A stretch of 64,000 nt of DNA from SHXR01 sp046160305 (GTDB lineage Bacteria > Pseudomonadota > Gammaproteobacteria > Burkholderiales > SG8-39), in contig JBJXGX010000199.1 of NCBI GenBank assembly GCA_046160305.1, positions 33,596 to 97,595 on the forward strand. The letters run 5' to 3'. How positions within the stretch are numbered: position 1 is the first letter of the stretch; the number at the start of each line of letters is the position of its first letter. The notes beneath the pieces were generated by a model, which saw only the letters and a program-made list of their open reading frames with translations, searched no databases and was not told the DNA's origin. This document shows, in pieces, positions 34,599 to 43,807 of the stretch. The position numbers were made by a program, and so were the translations under genes.

Positions 34599-36647
34599 AT
34601 GGCAATGGCAGGTCAAGCGGACTCGAAGGCGGGTGCCGTCGGCGGGATCGGTCGGAGGGTGGTGGAAGCCATCGTCGCAGGCTGCGGGGCCCTCGCGATC
34701 ACGGCAGCGGTCGCGATGCTCCTCGCCACGGTCTATGACGTCGGAGCCCGGTATTTCTTAAATAGCCCGACCGTCTGGGCCACCGAGATCAGTACCTATC
34801 TGCTGATCGCGCTGGTCTTCCTTGGCGCAGGCAGCACGCAGCTTGCGAACGCCAATGTGCGCGTGGACGTTCTGCTCGCGAGGCTTTCTTTGCCGGCTCG
34901 GGCAACGCTCGAAGCGATCGGCGCATGGATCGCCCTCCTCACGATCGCCCTCATGGCATGGCAGGCCGTGCTCCAGGTCGGCAACGACTGGATGAACGGC
35001 GCGCGCATTTTCAGCCTGCTGCTCACGCCATCATGGCTACCCAAAACGCCCATCGCGATCGGGCTCGTGGTGCTGGTGCTTGCCATGCTGCTCGAGATGA
35101 CACGCTCAGGCATCACGCGCGCGCAGAGGGTCGCACCTTGGCTCATTGCCGCGCTCGTGGTCGCGGTGCTTGTCGCGTTTGGCGCGAAGCCACCCAATGT
35201 GCCGGGCACTCCATTCGATATGGGGAGCGCGCTCGTCCTGCTCGCCGTGTGGGTGTGCGCCGGGCTCGTGCACGGGCGACGCGCGGCCGCATGGGTGATC
35301 GCTTTGACCGCGGGTGCCGCCGTTGCCCTCCTTGGCGCGCGCGATGCGGGATTCGGCGTTCTTTGCATGCTGCTCGGTGTCGCGATTGTGCTGTATCTGG
35401 CCATCGGGGTGCGCATCGCGTTCGCCATGGCGTTTGTGGGACTGCTCGCGGTCTACTTCCTGCTGCCACGGCCATTTCCCCTAACGCTCGCCGATCGCAC
35501 ATGGTCCTCGGTCAACAGCTTCGCCTTGACTGCGGTGCCGCTGTTCGTGCTCATGGGCGCGGTGCTGGTGCGAAGCGGACTCTCCGACCAGCTATTCACT
35601 TTGATGGCGCGGCTGTTGTCGCGACTCCCCGGTGGACTCGCCCATGCCGGCACCGCGGGTTGCGCGGTCTTCGCCGCGGTATCCGGTTCGAGCGTCGCCA
35701 CCGCCGCAACGATTGGTACGGTCGCCTGTCCGGAAATGATTCGTCGCGGCTATAGCGAACGCCTCACCTACGGCTCGATCGCGGCCGGTGGAACATTGGG
35801 GATTCTTATCCCACCCAGTGTCCCGATGATCATCTACGGTACAACCGTGGGCGTCCCGGTCGCCACGCTGTTCATCGCCGGCATCATCCCCGGTCTATTG
35901 ATGATGTTGCTCTTCATGGCGGTCATCCTGGTGTGGGCGATTCTCGCGCCCGGCGCCGCGCCGCGTGAATCCAGTGCGCATCGTGAACCGCTCTCACCGT
36001 CCGCCATCCTCGACGTGGTGATGGTCGTGCTGCTCGTCGCGCTCACCATTCTTTCGCTCTACCTTGGCGTCGCAACGCCCTCTGAAACCGCCGCTGTCGG
36101 CGCGTTTCTCGCGCTCGTGTTGAGCGCGCTGCGCGGACGCGTCTCGATCGCGCTGGTGCGGGCCGCGTTCGAGGAGACAGTCACGGTCACCTCGTTCATC
36201 TTTCTCATCATCGTGGGAGCGAACCTCGTGACCTTTGGCTTCGATTACCTGAAGCTCTCGCAATTGCTGATGAGCGCGGCGACCGACGCCACGGTCGATC
36301 GCTGGATGATCTTCCTGATCGTCGTGCTCGTCTATGTCGTGCTCGGGATGTTTCTCGACTCGATCTCGATGCTGGTGTTGACCTTGCCAGTGGTATTTCC
36401 ACTCATGAAGCAGCTCGGCTTCGATCCGGTGTGGTTCGGGATCATCCTGGTCATCATGGCCGAGATCGGCCTGATCACACCGCCAGTGGGGATGAATCTC
36501 TTCGTGCTGCAGGGCATCGGTCGGGGCGTATCGCTTCGCACGATCGCGATCGGCGCGCTGCCGTTTCTATTGGCGATGCTGGTTACCGTATTGTTGCTCT
36601 GCATCGAGCCCGATATCGCGCTGTGGTTGACGCGGGCGATGAGCTAA
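34599..36647 (+). CDS. TRAP transporter fused DctQ-DctM permease
   Basis: A 682-residue integral membrane protein. The first 200 residues are a four-helix DctQ-like unit (ATVYDVGARYFLNSPTVWATE motif), then a linker of extra helices, then the DctM-like 12-helix transport domain from about 300, with VPLFVLMGAVLVRSG, AVSGSSVATAATIG and ILIPPSVPMIIYG. Fused QM permeases use sodium to import carboxylates from a DctP receptor. ATG 34599 has AAAGGG upstream. It is the only TRAP permease seen against three receptor genes in the window. Confidence 0.92.
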   Translation: MAMAGQADSKAGAVGGIGRRVVEAIVAGCGALAITAAVAMLLATVYDVGARYFLNSPTVWATEISTYLLIALVFLGAGSTQLANANVRVDVLLARLSLPARATLEAIGAWIALLTIALMAWQAVLQVGNDWMNGARIFSLLLTPSWLPKTPIAIGLVVLVLAMLLEMTRSGITRAQRVAPWLIAALVVAVLVAFGAKPPNVPGTPFDMGSALVLLAVWVCAGLVHGRRAAAWVIALTAGAAVALLGARDAGFGVLCMLLGVAIVLYLAIGVRIAFAMAFVGLLAVYFLLPRPFPLTLADRTWSSVNSFALTAVPLFVLMGAVLVRSGLSDQLFTLMARLLSRLPGGLAHAGTAGCAVFAAVSGSSVATAATIGTVACPEMIRRGYSERLTYGSIAAGGTLGILIPPSVPMIIYGTTVGVPVATLFIAGIIPGLLMMLLFMAVILVWAILAPGAAPRESSAHREPLSPSAILDVVMVVLLVALTILSLYLGVATPSETAAVGAFLALVLSALRGRVSIALVRAAFEETVTVTSFIFLIIVGANLVTFGFDYLKLSQLLMSAATDATVDRWMIFLIVVLVYVVLGMFLDSISMLVLTLPVVFPLMKQLGFDPVWFGIILVIMAEIGLITPPVGMNLFVLQGIGRGVSLRTIAIGALPFLLAMLVTVLLLCIEPDIALWLTRAMS

Positions 36648-36663
36648 GGCATCAAGCGTCGGA

Positions 36664-36815
36664 CTGAACCGCAGAGGACGCAGGGGACGCAGAGGTCTTG
36701 TTGAAACACCACGGGAATCGCGCCGGGTGCCACGTTCGCAACGCTAATTACAACGGGCATCATTAGAAACAACCTTCGCCTTTCCTCTGCATCCCCTGCG
36801 TCCCCCGTGGTTCAG
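36664..36815. repeat. Inverted pair of dispersed repeats at convergent gene ends, copies 4 and 5
   Basis: CTGAACCGCAGAGGACGCAG begins a 32-base unit at 36664-36695; the inverted unit at 36784-36815 matches it in 28 of 32 positions by eye. The pair would fold with a loop of about 88 bases between the permease gene and the oppositely oriented dioxygenase gene, so it could act as a bidirectional terminator or stabiliser. Confidence 0.65.
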
Positions 36816-36833
36816 TTTGAGAATCGACTTGGC

Positions 36834-37730
36834 TCAAGCCGCCACGCCAATCCCTTCCTGCTCGCACGTCGGCGCGATATCCGATACGGTGGCCCGCTGC
36901 ACGTCCCGCCGCCAGCGCAGATCATCGAAATCTGTCCCGCGATGCATCGTGCACCGGTTGTCCCACATCACGAGATCGTGCAGCCGCCAGCGATGCGTGT
37001 AGACGAACTGTCGCTGCGTCGTATGGGCGAGCAATTCGTCGAAAAGCGCGTGCCCCTCGGCCTCTGACAGCCCGAAGATCCGTCCGATATGCGAGGCAAG
37101 ATAGAGCGAGCGTCGGCCGTTCTGCGGGATGGTGCGCGCCAGCACCTGCGGCACCGGCGGCATCGATCGCCGTTCGGCTTCGGAAAAGTCGGTGAAGCCC
37201 ATCCGCGCACGCGAATTGAAGATGGAATGTTCGGCCACCAATCCGGCGATCCGGCGTTTGGTTGCTTCGGGCAACGCGTCATAGCCCGCGCGCTCGTCGG
37301 CGAATTCGGTATGCCCGCCGATCGGCGCGATCGAGCGCGCATACAGCATCGATGCGAGCGCGGGCAGGCGCTTGAACGAGCTGTCCGTATGCCAGAGCCG
37401 ATTGCCGAGCTGGTGCATGCGCACGCGGCTTTCCCGCCCCCATATTTTTTCGTCCGGCGCGATGTTCGACACGTCGGCGATCTCCGCGCGCAACCGCAGT
37501 TTCTCGTCGCCACGGTAGACGGCGATCGTGGTTTCGTGCGGCCCGAAATACTTCGCGAATGCCAGATGCTGATCGACGGTGAGGTGCTGGTCCGGAAAGA
37601 TCAAGACAGAGTAGGTCCAGAACGCCTGCTTGACCGCCTCGACGTGAGCCGGATCGAGCGGCTGCGAGAGATCGATATCGCCCACTTCAGCGGCGAAGGT
37701 CGGGGTAATCGGATAGAGGGCAATGGCCAT
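36834..37730 (-). CDS. TauD/TfdA-family 2-oxoglutarate dioxygenase
   Basis: A 298-residue Fe(II)/2-oxoglutarate dioxygenase. Metal ligands are H114-x-D116 in RLWHTDSSF and H263 in WDNRCTMHRGTDF; the arginine a little later (RRDVQRATV) fits the 2-oxoglutarate carboxylate. The order and length match TfdA and alpha-ketoglutarate-dependent sulfonate or phenoxyacetate dioxygenases more than TauD itself. ATG 37730 with GGAG upstream was preferred over an upstream frame start at 37787. It is divergent from the next gene by 163 bp and stands alone. Confidence 0.88.
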   Translation of the reverse strand: MAIALYPITPTFAAEVGDIDLSQPLDPAHVEAVKQAFWTYSVLIFPDQHLTVDQHLAFAKYFGPHETTIAVYRGDEKLRLRAEIADVSNIAPDEKIWGRESRVRMHQLGNRLWHTDSSFKRLPALASMLYARSIAPIGGHTEFADERAGYDALPEATKRRIAGLVAEHSIFNSRARMGFTDFSEAERRSMPPVPQVLARTIPQNGRRSLYLASHIGRIFGLSEAEGHALFDELLAHTTQRQFVYTHRWRLHDLVMWDNRCTMHRGTDFDDLRWRRDVQRATVSDIAPTCEQEGIGVAA

Positions 37731-37893
37731 TGGCGTCTCCGGGATCGGCGGCTGGGCCAGTATTGATCGGCGCGCGTAGGGCGTCAAGCGAACGCCTATA
37801 GCGGGACGCCCCTTGCGATCACCCGGTCACCCTCGTATGCTCCGATGCGAGTATCCGGCGTGCCAGTGCCAGCGACCCAACGAAGGAATCGAC

Positions 37894-38409
37894 ATGAGCG
37901 ATCTCAAGGCCATCAATCTTGGCGCAGTGACCGACGGCATCAGCAAAGCGACCCGGCCGGTGAACATTCTGTGGCAGGCCGAGGACACGATCGCCTTCGT
38001 CGCGCGCGGGCGAGACCATCGCAGCGAATTCCACTCCGATCCCTCCGATGAAGTGATGTACATGATCAAGGGCGACATGAATCTTCACTACCGTACGCCC
38101 GAGGGCGAGGAGAAGATCGCCGTGATCAAGGAAGGCGAGATCATCTATTGCCCGGCCGGCGTACCGCATTCGCCGCGATTTCCGCGCGACGCTTTCGTGC
38201 TGGTCATGGAGAGAAAACGCCGCGCGGGCGAGCAGGACAGGTTCAACTGGTATTGCGCGAAGTGCGATGGCCCGCTGTTCGAATCGATCAAGCATGTCGC
38301 CGACTACAACCAGGATCCGGTCTCGGGCGTGTACGAAGAGTTCTACAGTTCCGATGCGCATCGCACCTGCGGGAAGTGCGGGCATGTGACGGCGCGGCCT
38401 ACAGCGTAA
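37894..38409 (+). CDS. nbaC: 3-hydroxyanthranilate 3,4-dioxygenase
   Basis: A 171-residue cupin dioxygenase. Active-site iron ligands H47, E53 and H92 and the RGRDHRSEFHSDPSDE segment match bacterial 3-hydroxyanthranilate dioxygenases, and the C-terminal rubredoxin-like site has C121, C124, C159 and C162. The enzyme opens the ring to aminocarboxymuconate semialdehyde in tryptophan or 2-nitrobenzoate catabolism. AAGGA precedes ATG 37894. No kynureninase or ring-cleavage partner is adjacent, though two ACMSD-superfamily genes exist elsewhere in the window. Confidence 0.92.
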   Translation: MSDLKAINLGAVTDGISKATRPVNILWQAEDTIAFVARGRDHRSEFHSDPSDEVMYMIKGDMNLHYRTPEGEEKIAVIKEGEIIYCPAGVPHSPRFPRDAFVLVMERKRRAGEQDRFNWYCAKCDGPLFESIKHVADYNQDPVSGVYEEFYSSDAHRTCGKCGHVTARPTA

Positions 38410-38483
38410 AACGACCATCTGGAACACCAAGGGCGCAGAGGTGGCCTGACCATCATGCTTCGACCATCTCTTTCAACGCGCGC

Positions 38484-40118
38484 ATGGCAACCACCTCCTA
38501 CGACTACGTGATCGTCGGCGCCGGTTCCGCGGGCTGCGTGCTCGCGAACCGGCTCACTGAAGATTCGGGCGTTCGCGTCCTGCTTCTCGAAGCCGGCGGC
38601 TGGGATCGCGATCCGTGGATCAAGCTGCCGCTTGGCTGGGGTCGCATCCTGCAAAACCGATTGCACGATTGGGGCTATTTCGCCGAACCCGAGGCCAATG
38701 TGGGTGGACGCGCGGTCGAGTGCGCACGCGGCAAGGTGATCGGCGGATCGTCGTCGATCAACGCGATGGCGTATGTACGCGGAAACCGTGCGGACTACGA
38801 TCGGTGGGCCGCATCGGGGCTCGCGAGCTGGTCGTATGCGCACGCGCTGCCCTATTTCCGCCGCCAGGAATCATGGGAAGGCGGCGGGAACCGCTATCGA
38901 GGCGGCGACGGCCCGCTCACCACGCGCGTTTCCCGCTACCAGGATCCACTCGTCGAATCGATGATCGAGGCGGGCATCGCGGCCGGGCATCCGGCAGTCG
39001 CGGATTACAACGGCGCGGAGCAACACGGCATCGCACGCATGCAATTCACCATCCGCAAGGGGCTGCGATGCAGCACGGCGGTCGCGTACCTGCGTCCCGT
39101 TTTGTCGCGTGGCAATCTCACTGTCGTGACGGAGGCGCTCGCCAAACGCGTCGTGTTCGAGGGCAAACGCGCCGCCGGCATCGAATACGCCCACGGCGGA
39201 CAAACGACGATCGCTCGCGCGGATCGCGAAGTATTGCTTGCAGGAGGCGTCATCAACTCGCCGCAATTGCTGATGCTCTCGGGCATTGGCGATCCGGAAC
39301 AGTTGCGCGCGCACCAGATCACCGTTCGGGCGCCGCTCAAAGGCGTGGGCAAGAACCTCCAGGATCATGTGATGGCCCCGATGCCCTATCGGCGCAAGGA
39401 GCCCGGTCCGTTCCAGCGCAACATGCGACTCGATCGCCTCGCGGTCGAGCTCGCGAAGGGATTCCTCTTTGGCACCGGATTCACGACCGATCTTCCCGGG
39501 CCGATCGCTGCGTTTCTCAAGTCCGAATCAAACCTTCCGGTGCCGGATGTGCAACTGCTGTTTCATGCGGGACCGATCGCAGGCGGACCCTATCTTCCGC
39601 CCTTCAAGAACGCATTCCCGGATGGATTCGCATTCATTCCCGCCGTGTTGCGGCCGGAGAGCCGCGGCGAAGTGAAACTCGCATCAGCGGATCCGTCGAC
39701 ACCCCTGCGCATCCACCAGAATTTTCTCTCGACGGATCGCGACTGGAAAACCCTCCGAGCCGGCATGCGCATGGCGCGCGACATCGCACGGCAAAGTGCG
39801 CTCGCGCCGTTCGTGCAAACGGAGTTGGCGCCCGGCAAGGGTAAAGACGCGGACGCGGACCTCGATGCCCATGTGCGTGCAACCGCCATTACGGTGCATC
39901 ATCCGCTTGGCACCTGCAAGATGGGGCCTGGCGCCGACGCTATGGCAGTGGTCGATGAGAATCTTCGTGTCTTCGGCATCGAGGGCCTGCGGGTCGTCGA
40001 TGCATCGGTGATGCCGGACCTCGTTGGTGGCAACATCAACGGACCAGTCATCATGATCGCGGAGAAAGCCGCCGATCTGATTCGCGGGCGGCCGGTGCTT
40101 GTACCCGATTCAGTGTAG
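38484..40118 (+). CDS. GMC-family FAD-dependent oxidoreductase
   Basis: A 544-residue flavoprotein of the choline dehydrogenase/alcohol oxidase family. The FAD-binding VIVGAGSAGCVLANRL motif is at 9-24 with LLLEAGG after it; GGSSSINAMAYVRGN follows near 90. The C-terminal HHPLGTCKMG carries the active-site histidine, then NGPVIMIAEKAADLIRG. Typical substrates are alcohols; the substrate here is unknown. It is 21 bp upstream of a TRAP receptor and the MBL gene, so import and oxidation of one compound is likely. Confidence 0.9.
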   Translation: MATTSYDYVIVGAGSAGCVLANRLTEDSGVRVLLLEAGGWDRDPWIKLPLGWGRILQNRLHDWGYFAEPEANVGGRAVECARGKVIGGSSSINAMAYVRGNRADYDRWAASGLASWSYAHALPYFRRQESWEGGGNRYRGGDGPLTTRVSRYQDPLVESMIEAGIAAGHPAVADYNGAEQHGIARMQFTIRKGLRCSTAVAYLRPVLSRGNLTVVTEALAKRVVFEGKRAAGIEYAHGGQTTIARADREVLLAGGVINSPQLLMLSGIGDPEQLRAHQITVRAPLKGVGKNLQDHVMAPMPYRRKEPGPFQRNMRLDRLAVELAKGFLFGTGFTTDLPGPIAAFLKSESNLPVPDVQLLFHAGPIAGGPYLPPFKNAFPDGFAFIPAVLRPESRGEVKLASADPSTPLRIHQNFLSTDRDWKTLRAGMRMARDIARQSALAPFVQTELAPGKGKDADADLDAHVRATAITVHHPLGTCKMGPGADAMAVVDENLRVFGIEGLRVVDASVMPDLVGGNINGPVIMIAEKAADLIRGRPVLVPDSV

Positions 40119-40138
40119 TGACGCAAGGAGAACCTCGA

Positions 40139-41146
40139 ATGCATTCACGTTACCGCGTAGTGGTCGCAACGTTGTTGGGCACGCTATGCCTTGCAAGCGG
40201 CACTGCCCTGGCGCAAACCGTCACGATGAAGCTGTCCACGTCCACCAGCGGCGATGCGATCAATGAATGGATGCGCCTCTTGAAGCAGGGGATCGAAGCG
40301 CGCGCACCGGGCAAGATAAAGGTTGAGATCTATCCCGCGAGCCAGCTTGGTGCGATACCGCGCACGATCGAAGGCGTCGCGATGGGGACGATCGAGCTGT
40401 CGATGAACGCCTCAGGCTTCTATGAAACCGTGGAGCCGCGCTTCAGCGTCTTCGCCGCGCCGGGACTCTTCGACGACATCTATCATGCCAATCGCATGCT
40501 CAGCGATCCGGACATCAAGAAGCGCCTCGCAACATTTGGCGCGCCAAAGGGCGTTGAAGCGCTATCGATGTTCACGCCAAGCTCCTACGCGATTCTTGCC
40601 CACAAACCGATCGCCACCTTGGCCGATCTCAAGGGACAGAAGATCCGCGTGCCCGGCTCGCCATTGCAGATTGAAGCCCTCAAGAGATTCGGTGCAGCGC
40701 CGATCTCGATGGCGTTCGGCGAAGTGCTGCCCGCGCTGCAGAATCGCACTATCGACGCCGTGTGGGCGGTGATCCCGCTCTTTAACGCGCTCAAGTACTA
40801 CGACATTGCGAAAACGGCGACCAACCTGCCGTCGTCGTGGGCGGTCGTGGTGGGGCTCGTCAATCGTAATTTCATGAAGTCGCTCGGGCCGGAGCTGGAA
40901 GCCATCGTGCGCGACGAAGCTGCCAAGGCGGATGCCGCGGTGCTGCCGTGGGCCGCCGACGATATCGTGCGCTCGCAAAAGGCGTGGGCACAGAATGGCG
41001 GCAAAGAACTCAATCTGTCGGCGGCCGACGCAAAGCGCTTTCTCGACGAGTCGATCATCGCGACCGCGCCGCTTCTCACGTCGACGCCGCAGCAGAAAGA
41101 GGACTTCCAGGCCCTCGATGCGGCCGCCAAGAAATACCGCAAGTAA
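40139..41146 (+). CDS. TRAP transporter substrate-binding protein (DctP family)
   Basis: A 335-residue periplasmic receptor: signal peptide ending GTALAQ, then VTMKLSTSTSGDAINEWMR, YPASQLGAIPRTIEGV, KIRVPGSPLQIEALKRFGAA and PISMAFGEVLPALQNRTID. ATG 40139 has AAGGAG upstream. It shares a strand with the GMC gene upstream and the MBL gene 12 bp downstream, forming an apparent operon. No permease adjoins it, so it may use the QM permease at 34599 or one outside the window. Confidence 0.9.
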   Translation: MHSRYRVVVATLLGTLCLASGTALAQTVTMKLSTSTSGDAINEWMRLLKQGIEARAPGKIKVEIYPASQLGAIPRTIEGVAMGTIELSMNASGFYETVEPRFSVFAAPGLFDDIYHANRMLSDPDIKKRLATFGAPKGVEALSMFTPSSYAILAHKPIATLADLKGQKIRVPGSPLQIEALKRFGAAPISMAFGEVLPALQNRTIDAVWAVIPLFNALKYYDIAKTATNLPSSWAVVVGLVNRNFMKSLGPELEAIVRDEAAKADAAVLPWAADDIVRSQKAWAQNGGKELNLSAADAKRFLDESIIATAPLLTSTPQQKEDFQALDAAAKKYRK

Positions 41147-41158
41147 CCGGAGCAGGGT

Positions 41159-42043
41159 ATGGATCACCACCAGATCGGGAATGTCAGCGTCACCCGGATA
41201 GCCGAGCGCGAGCCCTACGCGGAAGGGTTCTTCAGTTTTTTCCCGACCATGCCGAAAGAGGCGCTCGCTGCCAATGCGCACTGGCTCGCGCCGCACCACT
41301 TCGACCCTGCCTCGCAATCGCTGCTCCTGCATTTTCATAGCTGGCTGGTGCGAACGGATCATCACACCATCCTCGTCGACACCTGCAATGGCAACAACAA
41401 GCCACGGCCGGGCTATTCAATGTCCGATCAATTGAACACGCCGTTTCTCGAGCGCTTGAAGGCCGCCGGTGTTGAACCGAAAGATATCGATTTCGTCATG
41501 TGTACCCATCTCCATGGAGATCATGTCGGCTGGAATACGCGGCTCCACAACAACGAATGGGTGCCGACATTTCCGAATGCGACCTATCTGATGTCAAAGA
41601 TCGAGCACGACACCTGGGCCGAACGCTCGAAAGATCCGTCGCGCCCGCAACGCACTCGCGCCACCTATCAGGACAGCATTCTTCCGGTGGTCGAGCGCGG
41701 CATGGCGCGCATGATCGAGGGCGCTCATTCGGTGGACGACAGCTTCAGCATTCACCCTGCGCCCGGTCACACGCCGGGCACGTGTCGCGCGGATCTTGTC
41801 TCCGGTGGCAAGCACGCGACGTTCTGCGGCGACATTCTCCACTCTCCGCTTCAGGTGGAGTATTGGCAGATCAACAGCCGCGCCTGCGAAGATCAACCGA
41901 TGGCCGCGCAAAGCCGGCGTGAAGTGCTGTCAGTGTGCGCGGACCGTCATGGGCTCCTGATGCCGATGCACTTCGGTCCGCCGTTCGTGTCCTATATCAA
42001 GTCGACGGCGAATGGCGGGTTCGCGGTGGATATGAATATTTGA
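41159..42043 (+). CDS. MBL-fold metallo-hydrolase
   Basis: A 294-residue metallo-beta-lactamase-fold enzyme with H117-L-H119-G-D121-H122 in CTHLHGDHVGWN and a later HPAPGHTPGTC histidine and CGDILHSP aspartate, giving a full two-metal site. Family members hydrolyse lactones, thioesters or glutathione conjugates. It is the last gene of the GMC/TRAP operon, and a lactone or ester formed by the oxidoreductase would be a reasonable substrate, which is inference. No signal peptide. Confidence 0.88.
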   Translation: MDHHQIGNVSVTRIAEREPYAEGFFSFFPTMPKEALAANAHWLAPHHFDPASQSLLLHFHSWLVRTDHHTILVDTCNGNNKPRPGYSMSDQLNTPFLERLKAAGVEPKDIDFVMCTHLHGDHVGWNTRLHNNEWVPTFPNATYLMSKIEHDTWAERSKDPSRPQRTRATYQDSILPVVERGMARMIEGAHSVDDSFSIHPAPGHTPGTCRADLVSGGKHATFCGDILHSPLQVEYWQINSRACEDQPMAAQSRREVLSVCADRHGLLMPMHFGPPFVSYIKSTANGGFAVDMNI

Positions 42044-42067
42044 GCGTGCTGATCTCCAAAGCCGATT

Positions 42068-42559
42068 TCATTCCTCTGATGCGAGCACTCGATCGGCTTC
42101 CTCGGCTGACGATAAGAGTTCCCTCAGACGCTTGACTTTGAATTGGGTCCACTGCCTTAGCCAATCGCGCTCGGCCAGCCGATGCTCGATCAGCAACTTT
42201 AGGGCAACGAGATCAGTTCCATGATCCGTTCCGCCCGTTGCCAAGCCCAGCAACTCCTGCCGCAGCGCTGCAACCGCGCTTGCCGGCCAACGCGTAACGA
42301 CATGGGTGACGATCGCGTACTTCAAGAGATCGCTGCGCGAGCGGAGTGACTTCTGAACGATTGGCACGGCATGATCATTGAGTGTCACGAAGAACTCGCA
42401 CATCACTAACGCAACCGGTGAACCGATGGTCTTGACCCAGTCGAGCATTTTCGGCAAGACCGGCTCGACCGCCGGGAAGCCAAGCGCCACCAGCGCCGCG
42501 GCGCGCTCGGCGTCGTCTTTGTTGCGCGGGAGCATCTGTTTGAGTGTCGACTTATCCAT
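42068..42559 (-). CDS. DUF5071/HEAT-like protein
   Basis: A 163-residue soluble protein. The opening LKQMLPRNKDDAERAAALVALG, then FPAVEPVLPKMLDWVKTIGSP and ALVMCEFF match DUF5071, a short HEAT-repeat-like family. No catalytic residues are visible. It lies 25 bp past the convergent MBL gene and marks the left side of the degenerate region 42-45 kb. Function unknown. Confidence 0.7.
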   Translation of the reverse strand: MDKSTLKQMLPRNKDDAERAAALVALGFPAVEPVLPKMLDWVKTIGSPVALVMCEFFVTLNDHAVPIVQKSLRSRSDLLKYAIVTHVVTRWPASAVAALRQELLGLATGGTDHGTDLVALKLLIEHRLAERDWLRQWTQFKVKRLRELLSSAEEADRVLASEE

Positions 42560-42594
42560 GGCGACTCAACGACTGCGATGGTGAGATTGTTTCG

Positions 42595-42753
42595 GGCACC
42601 GCAAAGTTCATAGTGCTGACCAGCGGATCCGGTGGCTTCGAATTTTTTGAAGCGAGGGATCAAGAGATCGGGTTTCCACCGCCATCGTTTGAAGCGGTGT
42701 GTCGAGTGGCCGAGCAACACGGCTTACAGCTTGCTGCGCCGCGTGCAAGGTGA
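42595..42753 (+). pseudogene. Possible C-terminal scrap of a cupin protein
   Basis: The frame reads SGTAKFIVLTSGSGGFEFFE and then PPPSFEAVCRVAEQHGLQL before the stop. That is the usual last 50 residues of small cupin-domain proteins, where a GGFE-FFE turn is followed by an ending helix with RVAE-HG. No cupin barrel precedes it. The match is short and made by eye, so it is tentative. Confidence 0.35.
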
Positions 42754-42809
42754 ATAGGTCATGTTCTCGCGCGCGGACTACAGGCGGCAGACCGGGCGTG
42801 CAGGGGACA

Positions 42810-43169
42810 CTAGACAAAACCCTGCGCCTCATACATTGCGAAACCCGACTTCGCGAGGATCGCGAGTTCCTTGAACAATACCGGATCAGTTTGTTTGAAG
42901 TTGAAGCAGGACTTGCCTTGCATTCGCTTTCGCAGCCCTTCGGACATGCCTTCAAGCAGGCTTGGGTCGACATACACCGGCATGAGGTGAAAGCTGACGT
43001 AGTGCTTCTTGATCTGGACTGCGCCGAAGAAGAGCGGCTTCCTGTTCGCTTGGATGTGCCTCGTGTCGATATACAACTCCGTGTCGGTATTTATCTTCGT
43101 CTCGAGCCTGTCCGCATAGGGTTGCAGTATTGCCTTGAGCTTGCCATAGACAGGGTTGAGATCAGGCAT
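42810..43169 (-). CDS. Small DUF1801-like protein
   Basis: A 119-residue soluble protein with LFFGAVQIKKHYVSFHLMPV and a C-terminal SCFNFKQTDPVLFKELAILA; strand and helix order resemble the YdhG/DUF1801 fold. It has no active-site motif I can name. It sits between the cupin scrap and the broken HNH gene, on the minus strand. Intact in frame, and an RNA or protein-binding role cannot be told. Confidence 0.6.
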   Translation of the reverse strand: MPDLNPVYGKLKAILQPYADRLETKINTDTELYIDTRHIQANRKPLFFGAVQIKKHYVSFHLMPVYVDPSLLEGMSEGLRKRMQGKSCFNFKQTDPVLFKELAILAKSGFAMYEAQGFV

Positions 43170-43288
43170 GATTCGAACGGCGGTTCAAAGCACGGGTCGG
43201 TAGGTGCGGAAGAACTGGCGCGGTCTAACGTTCGAGACGTGCCGCCGTTGGAGGCCAGAGGCCGGAGGCGGCCTTCTCGACCGAAGGG

Positions 43289-43802
43289 TTAGGCGCACTT
43301 GGCTGGCAGGCTGTAGCTGACGTTGGTGCCATTGACTATGATGTAGCCGGGCGCGAGCAGGTTGGCAAAAAAGCGATGACGGTTCCAGTTCATCGAGTTG
43401 CTTCTGGAAGATGGCTGCAATTGTATTGCGCAGCGTTTCAACCTTGCGTGGCCTCGAAGCGCCGCGTTTCTGAAGATCAGCAACGACCACTGCAAGCAGA
43501 CCATTCGATGTTTCGGTGGGCGTTGTTAGCTGGATGCTGATTGCCGCGCTTGAATCGAGTGAACGAGGGCAAGCGAACTGGCCTCGGTGGTTCAGGATGG
43601 CGCGCAATTGCTCCTTGTAGGGTCTGCTTCCAAATGCGGCATTGAGTGCCTTGCAACAGACGACGCAATTGTCGTCCTCGTTTGTCCCTCCGTTTGCGGT
43701 GGCGACCAAGTGCTCGACGCTTGCCTCTCCCGAGGGAATTGGTTGGTCGCAGAAGAAGCACCGATGTCCTTGGAATTGGAGCAATCGCTCAAGCTGTTTC
43801 AT
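43289..43802 (-). pseudogene. HNH endonuclease gene with a one-base frameshift
   Basis: The frame starts QLERLLQFQGHRCFFCDQPI with the HNH pattern: C17-x-x-C20, VEHLVATANGG and NCVVCC, a likely zinc-binding HNH nuclease fold. It stays open past a run of six A (43367-43372, T on the coding strand) after which the protein makes no sense for 60 residues. Removing one base there restores an ending FANLLAPGYIIVNGTNVSY and a stop at 43289. So the gene carries a +1 slip, either real or a sequence error in the homopolymer. Confidence 0.6.
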
Positions 43803-43807
43803 GTGCG

